DNA of 64,000 nucleotides. Origin: Seminavis robusta (Eukaryota; Bacillariophyta; Bacillariophyceae; Naviculales; Naviculaceae). This document shows, piece after piece, positions 42,547 through 51,689 of the stretch. The stretch covers positions 62,001 to 126,000 of the forward strand of contig CAICTM010000032.1 in NCBI GenBank assembly GCA_903772945.1, given 5' to 3'. The stretch's first letter is position 1, and every line of letters starts with the position of its first letter. The notes under the pieces are model-generated. The model did not search any database, was not told where the DNA came from, and saw nothing but the letters and a program-made list of their open reading frames with translations. The translations under genes were made by a program, and so were the position numbers.

Positions 42547-43941
42547 CGTTTGACTGCAAGGCTAGCTAGCTGGGTATGTATATGCTCTTTCCTTATTTGA
42601 CACGGCTAATGCATGTAATGCCATCAACAAAGATCCACAACAAAGGTTAGTCGTACGGTAGCACCGCGGAATGCAACAGATCAACACTCATGGGTACGTG
42701 CAAGAGATCTGGAAGTGGTTCCAAGGATCCTCAAAGAAGCAAAAAATAATGAGGCTGATGACGACTGTGCTGGGTGAAGTAGACTTCCCCTGACAAGATC
42801 TTAAATCTCTACGGTACCGTATGGTTCGTGGGTTGGAGCGACCAAACTAAGCAAATAAGACAGTAAAGGCTGTCATTGCACTCAACACTAAACGCTTGAT
42901 CAGACAGATCCTGCCACAAACAGTTGCCATGATGGATCCACGGCAATCTTCGCTCTTCGGGAAAGATATCAAGCAAAAAGTCATAGATCGTCCATCCGTT
43001 TTGTAGCCGTTCTAGTGAATATGTTCGTAGTAAAGGTTGTTGGCGTAGCAGGCCTGTTCTCAGTGCTGATACAGGTAGTTGCTCTTAAAAGCTTGCATGT
43101 GGCTTCCAACCACGCTTGGGTCCAATTTTGGGCCAAGTGGCACCATGCAGGGCTAGAACTGCAAATTTGGATACATACGAGCTTCCATGCAAGGAGACCT
43201 TAGTCATCAACAGGGCATACAGATCATTCATCGTCTTTGGCACTGTGCATAGAAGAAATTGCTTTGCCTTGGAGCAACTCGGGGCTGTTTCCTTTCCAGA
43301 AGGTGACGGGGAAGTTCTATCCCAGCAATGAACAACAGGCCATTGTGCACTTTGAAGTTGCTTGACCAGACACGTTTCCTGTCGTTGCAAGTGGCAACTC
43401 ACGACGAACCAACAACGCGCTTTGAAATGCGGCTTCCATGTCGACGTAAGCAGGTTTGTTCAGCCCAATGTACATGTGCAACCCCGTCCACGTGCTCAAA
43501 CAGGCAGACGGTAAAGCTTGCATCTCGCTCGAGAAGGAGGTGGAGTCTCTCGCAAGTAGCGGCTACAACGGCACGATCAGGTGAAAAGAGAGAATGCAGA
43601 CACTGACAGCGCCCGGCTTGAGGTTAGGCTGCCTGTGCCATAGGGTAGGTGTTCACCTCAGCATTTTGCTATCATAACTATTCCCTCTTCGCGGGATTGC
43701 CGTATGACTCCTCTCCGCTCTCTGACTACTCCTTTCGACTCAGGCGCTGCGTATGTGCTCCCACTGTATGTTGCGAGACATGCGGGAGCCACACCAGTCT
43801 CGACCGTTGTCCTACGGAGGATACACGAAGGTGAAATATTCAACATCGACATCTGTGCGGGGTTCGGCACATCGAAGTTTCATAATAGATTATCTGCAAG
43901 CTTCATTCCACCATTTTCCCTCGACACCACTCTCGACCAAC
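42547..43941. other. intergenic before the AAA+ gene
   Basis: Overlapping frames of 60-105 codons on both strands (43085-43606) have no recognisable domain and conflict with each other. No gene supported. Confidence 0.5.
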
Positions 43942-45771
43942 ATGTCAACTCTCGAGTTTCTCGATGAGCAAGGCTCAGTGAAGAGCTTTGGCTTGGTCCC
44001 ATGGACTACACTTCATCGCTGGCTTTCTGCAATCAACGGGCATCCCACGCCAGGAAGCGCCTTGCCCCGAGGAGTGAATCGAGGCAAGATCATTGAAGAA
44101 TTGGAAGCTCGGCGGAAGCGCCAGGATGCACTTGTCGACAGTGCATTGAGGATGTTTCATATGGATCGAGGATTTGGAAAAGACTGGAGAGAGCACGAGA
44201 ATGCGGAGGGCTACACCCACTTGGAAGAGTTGCTCATCTACCAGCCCAAGGAGTGGCGCAAGCAGGCGCGAGAGTATCTGTTTCGCTTCCGTTGTGATTT
44301 GTCCCGTGAGAGCCCCAGCGACGAAGCTCGGACACTAGTGGCACTTGTGAACAAGAAGAAGCAGCCCATAGCCATGAAAACACCAATTTTGGTGGTGCTC
44401 TTCCATCCCGAAATCAGCCGCACCGCTCGCTACGAACCCCTTAACTTCCTACTCGCCTACGGAGTGAAGGACCCGCTGCCAGCTCTGTTCCGCCACATGC
44501 CAGAGGCTGACCGGAAGGCCTTGATGGATGATCTTTCCCCCCTCGATTACTTTCTCGAGTTCCAAAACTACGTCGGTGCCTACAAACTGGACATCCTGAG
44601 AAAGGTCGGAAAAGAAGCGTCGCTGCCACGTCTCTGCCTGATCAAAGAACTGGACTTTTCAGATATTATTGGGCAGCGATTGGCCAAGCAATTCATTCGT
44701 CAATCTGTGGTGAGCCATGTGTCGAACATGACCCCTGCCAACAAGGGACGAGGCATGTGCGTCAACCGACACCCTCTCAGCATGATCTTTGCGGGCCCAT
44801 CCGGCAATGGGAAAACGGAACTCGCTCGATGGCTTGCCAAGCTCATGAACAAGCCGAGCGACGACTTCTTCATCAAAGTAGATTGTGGCAAACTGACCGA
44901 TGCAAGTGAGGTCTTTGGCAGGTCTGGCGCCTATCAAGGAGCCCAGCAAGGATCCGCCCTCAACAATTTCGTATTGAAAATGTCATTGGAACCGCAAGCA
45001 GTGGGCATTGTGCTCCTGGACGAAATCGAAAAGGCAAGCCAGGGGGTCATACATGCTTTGTACCAAGTTATTGATAAGGGCGAATGGACGAACAAACGTC
45101 TCGGTTCCCACGGTGCCCAGACGGATGTGATTCCCTGTCAAAATTTGATCTTCATCATGACAACCAACGCTTGTGATATCGACATTACCGAGTTTGTCAA
45201 GCAGAACCCAGACATTTACAATGCCGTGGGGGATGAACTCAATCAGCTCGCGTCGGATCTGTCACTCCGCATTCGCAATACTCTTCAGTTTATGTATCCA
45301 TTTACAGAGGCCTTCTTGGGTCGCATTGGACGGATCGTTCCGTTTCTCCCAATGGCCAACGGCAACCCAGATTTGCAAGGCATCATGCATGGCGAGTCCT
45401 TGACCGTGGCCAAGCTGCTGATTGAACGCCAGCAAGAAAAATTTGCCGATTCCACCTTTGCCGATATCCAACAGCTGGTGTCACCCGGTACCAAGCACCA
45501 GATTGCAAAGATTGTGGTCAACGAAGCAATTGCGGAAGCCGGTGTCCGGGGGATCCAATCCCTAGTGGAACAAAAGATGGGAGATCGAGTGTTGGACGCT
45601 GTGCTCTTGGAACGCGGCGGAATCGAGGATGGATCTCATGTTCGTTACTATACGAGGGAAGAAGCTCAAGAGATCGATTTCCGGGTGGAAGACTTGACCG
45701 AAATGGAGGAGGATGACATTGCGGAAGAAGAAAACTTTAACATGTTGGACGACGCCGACTTGTTCGGGTAG
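43942..45771 (+). CDS. AAA+ ATPase, ClpB/Hsp104-like module
   Basis: Predicted 609-residue ATPase. The frame extends upstream to 43753, but the sequence there looks non-coding, so MSTLEFLDEQ at 43942 is taken as start. Residues 1-230 match no Clp N-domain that I know and are charged and helical. From 235 a single AAA+ module follows: DIIGQRLAKQFI, Walker A GPSGNGKT (285-292), a pore-loop candidate GAYQGAQQGS (329-338), Walker B GIVLLDEIEKAS (355-366, Asp360/Glu361), sensor-1 FIMTTNA with Asn409, and GRIGRIVPF with a possible Arg finger. AGVRGIQSLVEQ would be sensor 2. The order fits the second ring of ClpB/Hsp104, which threads aggregated proteins. One ring only and a long private N-terminus are unusual. 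The C-terminus is very acidic. Confidence 0.87.
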   Translation: MSTLEFLDEQGSVKSFGLVPWTTLHRWLSAINGHPTPGSALPRGVNRGKIIEELEARRKRQDALVDSALRMFHMDRGFGKDWREHENAEGYTHLEELLIYQPKEWRKQAREYLFRFRCDLSRESPSDEARTLVALVNKKKQPIAMKTPILVVLFHPEISRTARYEPLNFLLAYGVKDPLPALFRHMPEADRKALMDDLSPLDYFLEFQNYVGAYKLDILRKVGKEASLPRLCLIKELDFSDIIGQRLAKQFIRQSVVSHVSNMTPANKGRGMCVNRHPLSMIFAGPSGNGKTELARWLAKLMNKPSDDFFIKVDCGKLTDASEVFGRSGAYQGAQQGSALNNFVLKMSLEPQAVGIVLLDEIEKASQGVIHALYQVIDKGEWTNKRLGSHGAQTDVIPCQNLIFIMTTNACDIDITEFVKQNPDIYNAVGDELNQLASDLSLRIRNTLQFMYPFTEAFLGRIGRIVPFLPMANGNPDLQGIMHGESLTVAKLLIERQQEKFADSTFADIQQLVSPGTKHQIAKIVVNEAIAEAGVRGIQSLVEQKMGDRVLDAVLLERGGIEDGSHVRYYTREEAQEIDFRVEDLTEMEEDDIAEEENFNMLDDADLFG

Positions 45772-45976
45772 ATTGCATTAATAATGCTGCGTGCCAGAGG
45801 GATCTTGTGATTCCCCACTCTTTTACAGAAACAGCCGTTACGTTGGGTTGGATGGATTGTATTCCTTTCTGCGTTGGCCTTTTCCGCCGTATGAAAATGT
45901 AGAAAACAGTTCCAGAAATCACGATATAATCTTGTCTGCTCTTGACCAGTCTCTCTCTGTATGCGGATTGTAGCTC

Positions 45977-46440
45977 TTAGTAAAGCACTATTGAATGCCC
46001 ATTCCCTACGAGGTCCACTCGAAATTTGCCTAGCCTTTGCTCTGAAAGAGACTGGCCCCTTTCATTTTTGGCTCCAATGGATAATGGAGCCCACATAAAT
46101 CCCTTGAAAATGATGGCAGTCTGTGCATCATTCTGTTCTGGACTTCCCATGGTGTCGAGAATTTTTTGCACAGCTCCCTTGCAAATCCCACTGGGTTTGG
46201 ACAACCATCCTCCCGTGGCACTGCAATCTGTAGTATCAGCAAGTGCACTGGACAATGCCCTTGTTGGGTTGACCTGAGAATCCCTGAAATATTACATACT
46301 GTTGCTGGTAAATATTGGGTATGGGACGGAGCAGCCGCCAGTCCCCATTTGGTTCCTTGAAGCGTCTTGAGCATCATGGCATCGGACATTTGCCAACATT
46401 TCGTTTGGGGAGACGGCAAAACTGAAGTATCATCCACAGT
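45977..46440 (-). pseudogene. decayed tandem copy of the 46482-47339 gene
   Basis: Three frames in turn match the C-terminal two thirds of the upstream neighbour: MSDAMMLKTLQGTKW, then YQQQYVIFQGFSGQPNKGIV, then GGWLSKPSGICKGAVQ, IIFKGFM and GKFRVDLVG. At least two frameshifts separate them and no leader is present. Confidence 0.75.
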
Positions 46441-46481
46441 GACACTTGACGGCAGAGATTACTGCAAGAGGAATGCGTGGT

Positions 46482-47339
46482 CTATTGAATACCCATTTTG
46501 AGTTCATCATCCGCGATGTTGATCCCTACAAGGTCCGCTCGAAATTTGCCTAGAGTTTGCTCTGGTTCCACGGAGAGAATGAACCCTTTCATTTCGGCTG
46601 CCACGGTACCCCCTCCTGAGGATAATGTGGGATCCGCCCGAATGAATCCTTTGAAAATGACGGCAGTCTGAGCAGTTGCTAGTTTGACTTTCCATCGTGC
46701 CGATAATTGCACGGCTCCCTTGCGAATCTCACTGGGTTTGGATAACCATCTTCCCGTGGAAGCCGTTGTAGTAGTATCAGTAGTGCCACCGCAAGTGCAC
46801 TGGACAATGCCCTTGTTGGGTTGATCTGAGAATCCCTGAAAGATTAGGTACTGCTGCTGGCAAACGTTGGGAATGGACTTATTATTGCTGTCGGTAGGAG
46901 CAGCTGTCAGTCTCCATTTGGTCCCTTGAAGCGTCTTGAGCACCATAGCATCAGACATTTGCCGAGATTGTGTTTGGGGAGAGAGTAGCGAAACGGAAGT
47001 ATCATCCGCAGTGAGAATGGATGGAAAGGATCGCTCCAAGAGGAATAATGATCGGTCTCTCATTGTGGTAGACGCTGAGATGGAAACTGGAAGAGCAGTG
47101 GTCAACTCTACCGGTTGCAATGGCATGTCAAACATGAGGCCCAGCACACTGCGGCTGGTCAGTGCCATGCTCATCAACATAGGCAACACTATAGATACAT
47201 GCAATAAGCAAATCATCTTGAACAATGACTTTTGCTCAAGATGATCTTGCTTGAAGGTGGTAGCTTGAACAAATTGATAGCTTCGGAGCGATCTTATGAT
47301 GAACGCTGAGTCAGACCTCGCCAAAGAGCTCGTCGTCAT
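46482..47339 (-). CDS. hypothetical protein with N-terminal leader
   Basis: Predicted 285 residues from ATG 47339, or 244 from ATG 47216. The internal start MICLLHVSIVLPMLMSMALT would give a clean signal peptide, so 47216 may be the real start. The body shows a conserved core: LKTLQGTKWRLTAAP, QQYLIFQGFSDQPNKGIVQC, GRWLSKPSEIRKGAVQLSAR, TAVIFKGFIRADP and TLGKFRADLVGI. The alternation of short hydrophobic strands with Gly/Trp suggests a beta-barrel such as a lipocalin- or fibrillin-like fold, but I cannot assign a family. A decayed copy lies directly downstream, and retention of motifs there shows which parts were ancestral. Confidence 0.65.
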   Translation of the reverse strand: MTTSSLARSDSAFIIRSLRSYQFVQATTFKQDHLEQKSLFKMICLLHVSIVLPMLMSMALTSRSVLGLMFDMPLQPVELTTALPVSISASTTMRDRSLFLLERSFPSILTADDTSVSLLSPQTQSRQMSDAMVLKTLQGTKWRLTAAPTDSNNKSIPNVCQQQYLIFQGFSDQPNKGIVQCTCGGTTDTTTTASTGRWLSKPSEIRKGAVQLSARWKVKLATAQTAVIFKGFIRADPTLSSGGGTVAAEMKGFILSVEPEQTLGKFRADLVGINIADDELKMGIQ

Positions 47340-47561
47340 CGTGGAATCTTCAATCTCATCGTGGAGTCCTACTAACTATCATAAGGGTATCCACAAAGAA
47401 ACCTTGATCCTCCCAACGAAACCTAAAAACGATCCACGAAACAAAGCAACGAAGACAACCAATAACCAATCACCCAATCACCGCCCTACGGTACCAGGTA
47501 CTGGTACGGTGGTAGCTAGAAGCATCACCTTCCATATCTTTTCCGTCCGAAGCTTGAAGCA

Positions 47562-47933
47562 ATGAAGACCGGGGGTGGTGGATCTTCTGTACCATTTTGG
47601 AAACACCCTGTTGTGTTGATTGTTGCAGGAGGTTTTATCGCATGGTGTGGATCCTTATTGAAGATGCATGAAATCCATAAACAAGGAATCCAGTTGACAG
47701 AACAACTCGCAGAACTAAACCAGCAGATACAATTATTGTCATCCATCCTTCTAGAGGTGAAGGAAACAACAACACCAGAGTCCAAACCAGACACGTTGGA
47801 GGATCTATCTTGCCCAGTTAAAGGAAGCGGAACTTTCAATGAATCCAGACTGGGGGAAGAGGTAGCAATCAGCACTAAACACAAGACACCGTCAGCACAC
47901 ACACAGATCCTCAGCACAATGATGCTGGGCTAA
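47562..47933 (+). CDS. small membrane protein with coiled coil
   Basis: Predicted 123 residues, not recognised. A hydrophobic segment (HPVVLIVAGGFIAWCGSLL, residues 15-33) is followed by a heptad-like stretch (GIQLTEQLAELNQQIQLLSS) and a polar Thr/Ser-rich tail. It could be the N-terminal module of a membrane-bound ankyrin protein, because the next two features resume with a membrane segment, a coiled coil and ankyrin repeats in other frames. Independent gene status is uncertain. Confidence 0.4.
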   Translation: MKTGGGGSSVPFWKHPVVLIVAGGFIAWCGSLLKMHEIHKQGIQLTEQLAELNQQIQLLSSILLEVKETTTPESKPDTLEDLSCPVKGSGTFNESRLGEEVAISTKHKTPSAHTQILSTMMLG

Positions 47934-47988
47934 AAGAATCTCATCAAGTCAACCTTGTATCACAATCCAAGAAGGGGGGACTACTAGA

Positions 47989-48174
47989 ATGGCACAACTC
48001 TCAGTCATGAGATACATGCAAGTGCCCAACAAGCAGCTGCCCCTAGACCGTACTTGGAAATTTGTCGGGGTGTTTCTGTTTGTATTGGGTGTTACTGCTC
48101 TTTGCGTGCCTGCATTCTATCCGCTGGTACAGGAATCGGAGAGCAAAGAAGAAGAAGCGCAGATTTTGGGCTAG
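47989..48174 (+). CDS. short membrane-segment reading frame before the ankyrin region
   Basis: Predicted 61 residues with one hydrophobic segment (WKFVGVFLFVLGVTALCVPA) and an acidic end (ESKEEEAQI). After the stop, a shifted frame continues as LAEQVLQLKEDSLEAQKYQE, a coiled-coil-like stretch that leads into the ankyrin repeats. The whole 47989-48973 segment may be one broken gene. Confidence 0.35.
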   Translation: MAQLSVMRYMQVPNKQLPLDRTWKFVGVFLFVLGVTALCVPAFYPLVQESESKEEEAQILG

Positions 48175-48271
48175 CAGAGCAAGTTCTGCAACTTAAAGAA
48201 GACTCGCTGGAAGCTCAAAAATATCAAGAAGCCATTGTTACCTTTATTGTACAGGTGGCATCTGGTCAAAC

Positions 48272-48973
48272 ATGGGAACTCTGCTTTGCACTGCAGCAAA
48301 GGGCGGCAAGATTCATATTGTCAAAGCCTTGCTGAGTCATGATGGTATCAATGCCAATGCCAGGGAGAAGGATAATGGTTGAACTGCCCTTCATTATGCT
48401 TCATTGCATGGCCATACTGATGTTGTGATGGCTTTGATTGCAAAAGATGCCGTGGATGTCAATGCCAAGGTGAATGATGGCTGGACAGCCCTTCATATTG
48501 CTTCGAAGCATGGCCATGTTGGTGTTACCAATACCTTGCTCGGGCATGATGGTGTTGAAGTCAATATGACACGGACAACAGGCTGGACTGCTTTGCATTA
48601 TGCCTCAAGGCATGGCCATGTCGACATTGTGAGCGCTTTGCTCAAAGGCACTGCTGTGAGGGTCAGCGCCAAGCTGAATAATGGTTGGACCCCCCTTCAC
48701 TGTGCATCAAGGCATGGTCTTGTCGAAGTTGCCAAAGTCTTGCTAGAACATCATGATGTGGATGTCAATTCATCGCAGAAGAAAGGCTGGACTGCTTTGC
48801 ATTATGCGTCAAAGTTTGGCCACGTTGATATTGTTAGTGCTCTGCTTGCAAAAGTTGGTGTGGAGATCAATAGAAAGAACAATTGCAATAAGACTGCCTT
48901 GGATCTTGCAAGTGGTATGAATTTTCAGAAGGTGGTGGAAGTCTTGGTTGCCTCTGGCGCTGAGAGAGGGTGA
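48272..48973 (+). pseudogene. ankyrin-repeat protein with premature TGA
   Basis: From ATG 48272 the frame reads MGTLLCTAAKGGKIHIVKAL and ANAREKDNG, then TGA at 48380-48382 exactly where each later repeat has Trp (NGWTALH). It then continues without stop to 48973. Five or six ankyrin units follow the stop, with the consensus DGWTALHIASKHGHVGV, TTGWTALHYASRHGHVDIVS, NGWTPLHCASRHGLVEVAKV and KKGWTALHYASKFGHVDIVS. Ankyrin repeats bind protein partners. A shorter product starting at ATG 48404 (189 residues) could still be made. The single TGG-to-TGA change suggests recent loss, or a sequence error. Confidence 0.75.
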
Positions 48974-49188
48974 CGATGATTAAACAACCACAAGGTATTC
49001 TATTGGATGGATGAGCCATCGTGTTTTGAGGCGTTCGCAGGCCGATAGAACACCTTATTCTCCACTCATCAAAAGTCAACTCTATAGATTTTCGTTTGAT
49101 TAGTTTTAATCATAATCTTATCATTTTTAGTGTTAGGTTGAATACAGTATCTGGGAGTCATCACTCCGACGCAGCTTCCGCTTCCACT

Positions 49189-49902
49189 TCAAATCCCCAT
49201 TCTCTTATCGAACTGCTCCAGAGCTTGACCCAAATTCTTGGGGGCTTCGTTGAGATCAAACTTATTCTGATACAAGCAATTTCCAAGTTTATCTCCAAAA
49301 TGACGAGCTGCACGCTTAATGGCATCGGTAATGGACGCTTTCAACGCCAACTGTAGCGCAGCCGGTAGCTGGTTGTCAATGGCATCTCCCGTCCCATAAT
49401 CTTCTTTGAACGTCCCAGTTTCGGTCAGAGTAATTCGAACGTGGGCCGTGTAGACGACGCACCAACGTTTCCCATCCAATTGCTCTCTCAATACGGGTTC
49501 CGTTTGTATTACCTGAAGATTCCATCCGTCATACCCAAAGACTTGATTTAACGTGCTAATGACGCTTTCCCCCGCCATGTATGTGAGCTCACGTCTTCCA
49601 GGACCAGGGCGGGTCATCAAGTCGGAGCGCAGAGGTTTGGTGGCCAGCATGCGATCTACCGTAAGAGGTTTTCCATTCGGATCCACAATCACGCTGCCAT
49701 CCGAAGGGTGCCGCACGTATGCCGGATCGTGCTTGTTGTTGTCGTGCTGCAGCGGCTCGACATCAGCCTTGGCCTTGGCGTTGCGAATCACAAATTGCTG
49801 CTTCGACGAAGGACCTGTAGTGACAAAAGAACACACCACAGACACACTCAACAGTGCCAACAGCAGCGAAAGAGGACAAAGAAGGCTCGGACGAGGCATC
49901 AT
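49189..49902 (-). CDS. RAD52-type recombination mediator, probable plastid leader
   Basis: Predicted 237 residues from ATG 49902; an in-frame ATG at 49956 is less likely because the leader fits best from MMPRPSLLCPLSLLLALL. The leader ends VVCSF|VTTGPSSKQQF. A Phe right after the cleavage point resembles the ASAF-type bipartite signal of diatom plastid proteins. Residues 98-230 carry the RAD52 core: ELTYMAGESVISTLNQVFGY, a Trp after it, VVYTAHVRITL, EDYGTGDAI, LALKASITDAIKRAARHFGD and LGNCLY. RAD52 proteins anneal single DNA strands. The C-terminal Rad51-binding part of yeast RAD52 is absent, as in plant organellar RAD52-like proteins. Function in plastid DNA repair is inferred from the leader. 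Confidence 0.8.
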   Translation of the reverse strand: MMPRPSLLCPLSLLLALLSVSVVCSFVTTGPSSKQQFVIRNAKAKADVEPLQHDNNKHDPAYVRHPSDGSVIVDPNGKPLTVDRMLATKPLRSDLMTRPGPGRRELTYMAGESVISTLNQVFGYDGWNLQVIQTEPVLREQLDGKRWCVVYTAHVRITLTETGTFKEDYGTGDAIDNQLPAALQLALKASITDAIKRAARHFGDKLGNCLYQNKFDLNEAPKNLGQALEQFDKRMGI

Positions 49903-50186
49903 GGTCGGATTGAAATTTTTATAGTTGTTGAAAAAGATCTGTGGTGGCAGATCCATCGCTTCTCTGATGGCTTTTGAAACGTGGCAAAAAGAGATGAGTA
50001 TCCGCGATTGTTGGTCATGAAACTGACGTCACTGATCGTAAACACGACTTATCTGATCCACAGATCTTAAAGATCACTGGTCCCGATTCCCAGTCGCGCC
50101 ATGGCTGGACCTGCTTCCAGCCAAGGCCATCATCAGGCATCAAAATCCATAAACTTTGAAGAAACAAACTAAGAGCAGCCCCTTCA

Positions 50187-50633
50187 ATGCCACAGACAAG
50201 ACACTCAACCACCAATGACGACGATGTCAGCTCATACAGAAACTCACTGTATGCAAGGAGACATTCCATTATGGCACCAGGACAAAGCAAGAAAACAGGA
50301 GGACAAGGCAAGAAGAAGAAAACCAAAGCCAGCAGGAAACGGCATTCTTTGTCCACTGATACAACATCCACACAGCACAGTGCCAACCCACCTTCCAATG
50401 AACGGCGATCCTCTCTCCCGAACAGTGATACACAAACGGCTAGGCGAAAACTCAAGAACCCTTTCAAGCGATTGAGAAGGCGACGCTCCATGAATGATGC
50501 CAGCCAAAGTCACCATTACTACGGTGACGGTGATCATCCATCATGCAGTGAAAGTATTGGTGTGCTCATGTGTGTGCTTTCCCTTTGCACAGTTCCTTTT
50601 GCACTGCTAGCTGAAGCGACCTTAAAAAAATAA
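50187..50633 (+). CDS. small basic protein, paralogue of 54471-54869
   Basis: Predicted 148 residues, family unknown. It starts MPQTRHSTTNDDDVSSYRNS, has Arg/Lys/Ser-rich middle blocks (KKKKTKASRKRHSLS, ERRSSLPNS), then the block shared with its paralogue: KLKNPFKRLRRRRSMNDAS and HYYGDGD. A hydrophobic end (IGVLMCVLSLCTVPFALLA) could be a C-terminal membrane anchor. The RRRRSM core is a likely phosphorylation or nuclear-localisation site. Transposon copy B separates it from the paralogue. Confidence 0.65.
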   Translation: MPQTRHSTTNDDDVSSYRNSLYARRHSIMAPGQSKKTGGQGKKKKTKASRKRHSLSTDTTSTQHSANPPSNERRSSLPNSDTQTARRKLKNPFKRLRRRRSMNDASQSHHYYGDGDHPSCSESIGVLMCVLSLCTVPFALLAEATLKK

Positions 50634-50929
50634 CCAATCACCAAACAACGGCATTATTCCTCATGTAGCTAGCTTGACATTGTTTGAGTTTGCTTTCATG
50701 GGTTCATCTTCGCTACAGGGGGGGTGTTTGCAAAGGCAGCCTGCTACCGGTATGCTACTACTAGCTAGCTACCGGTGGCCAGAACTACTCGTACAGGCTC
50801 CACCGGTAAAGGTGGGTTTTACGGTACCGGTGGGTTGCTGCCGTAGTCATGAAAATGACGTAAAGCATACACAACACGACTTAATTCGTTACGTTTTCAA
50901 GAACATTCCAGAACCTGAATCGTGCACCT
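50634..50929. other. 3' flank up to transposon copy B
   Basis: No gene. Contains a dense ACCGGTA/GCTAGCTA palindrome tract at 50740-50840. Confidence 0.5.
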
Positions 50930-51236
50930 CAAATAAGCCAGCGGAGCTGTGTAACCTCGGCAGAAAGGTTTCAGTGTAGAAGCAGATCCCCCTATTAGCT
51001 AGCTACAGGAACGTTGTGGAATGGGCAGTCGTGCCTAGACAAGATGGTTTGGAATTAAGACAAGATTGGAAATCTCGTTTTGTCCTAATTCTCGATTAGG
51101 ACACGACATCTTATCCTATAATTCTCACTAGACAAAATTGGGTGACAAGACTGGTAGATTTAAGACAAGATCACGAAACCAACGACAAAGCCAGAAACCA
51201 ATAACAGCCACTCAACAGAACAATCAAAAGGAGACC

Positions 51237-51446
51237 ATGGCCGACACGAAGAGACTACACGATGAGAACGACATAGGGCAGCTTGTGGTTCTCACTCCTA
51301 GCGAGATGCTAGAGAGGGGGTTGCTGTTTGCCGATTATTCCAAGAAGACTGTCGACCGTTGCAAGGAATCAACCAGCATCGAAAGGTTCTTGTCGCGATA
51401 TGGAGCATCTCCAACCGTGCTGTGCGCCATCTTTGAAGATCTCTAA
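51237..51446 (+). pseudogene. transposon ORF1 (transposase N-terminus), copy B
   Basis: MADTKRLHDENDIGQLVVLT, then ERFLSRYGASPTVLCAIFED and the same TAA as in copy A. Downstream, codons 51447-51572 keep frame and read RLDYFLMSMHFLRQYPTEHE, a phrase I associate with diatom transposases, before further stops. N-terminal residues differ between A and B (TKRLH against IEDDYN). Confidence 0.6.
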
Positions 51447-51689
51447 CGATCTGAGAATGAAGAATGCCGCGTAGATTCTGGATCAATTCGGCTGGATTAT
51501 TTTCTTATGTCCATGCACTTTCTCCGACAATATCCAACAGAGCATGAGCGCGCTGCAGCGACGGGATTTCATTAAGCATTCTCCTCCGTCTTTCCTTTTT
51601 GCGACTGGTGAGATGATCGCATACAACCAAAAAGACTGCGTAATTGTCTTCTCAGTCCTTCACCTTTGCAAGTTGATGGTCAATCTTCA

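Noticed and set aside
43085-43606. Frames on both strands before the AAA+ gene, including a Met-Glu-Ala phrase that recalls retroelement Pol
   Set aside because: The similarity is only a few residues, frames overlap head-on, and no RT, integrase or RNase H motif follows.
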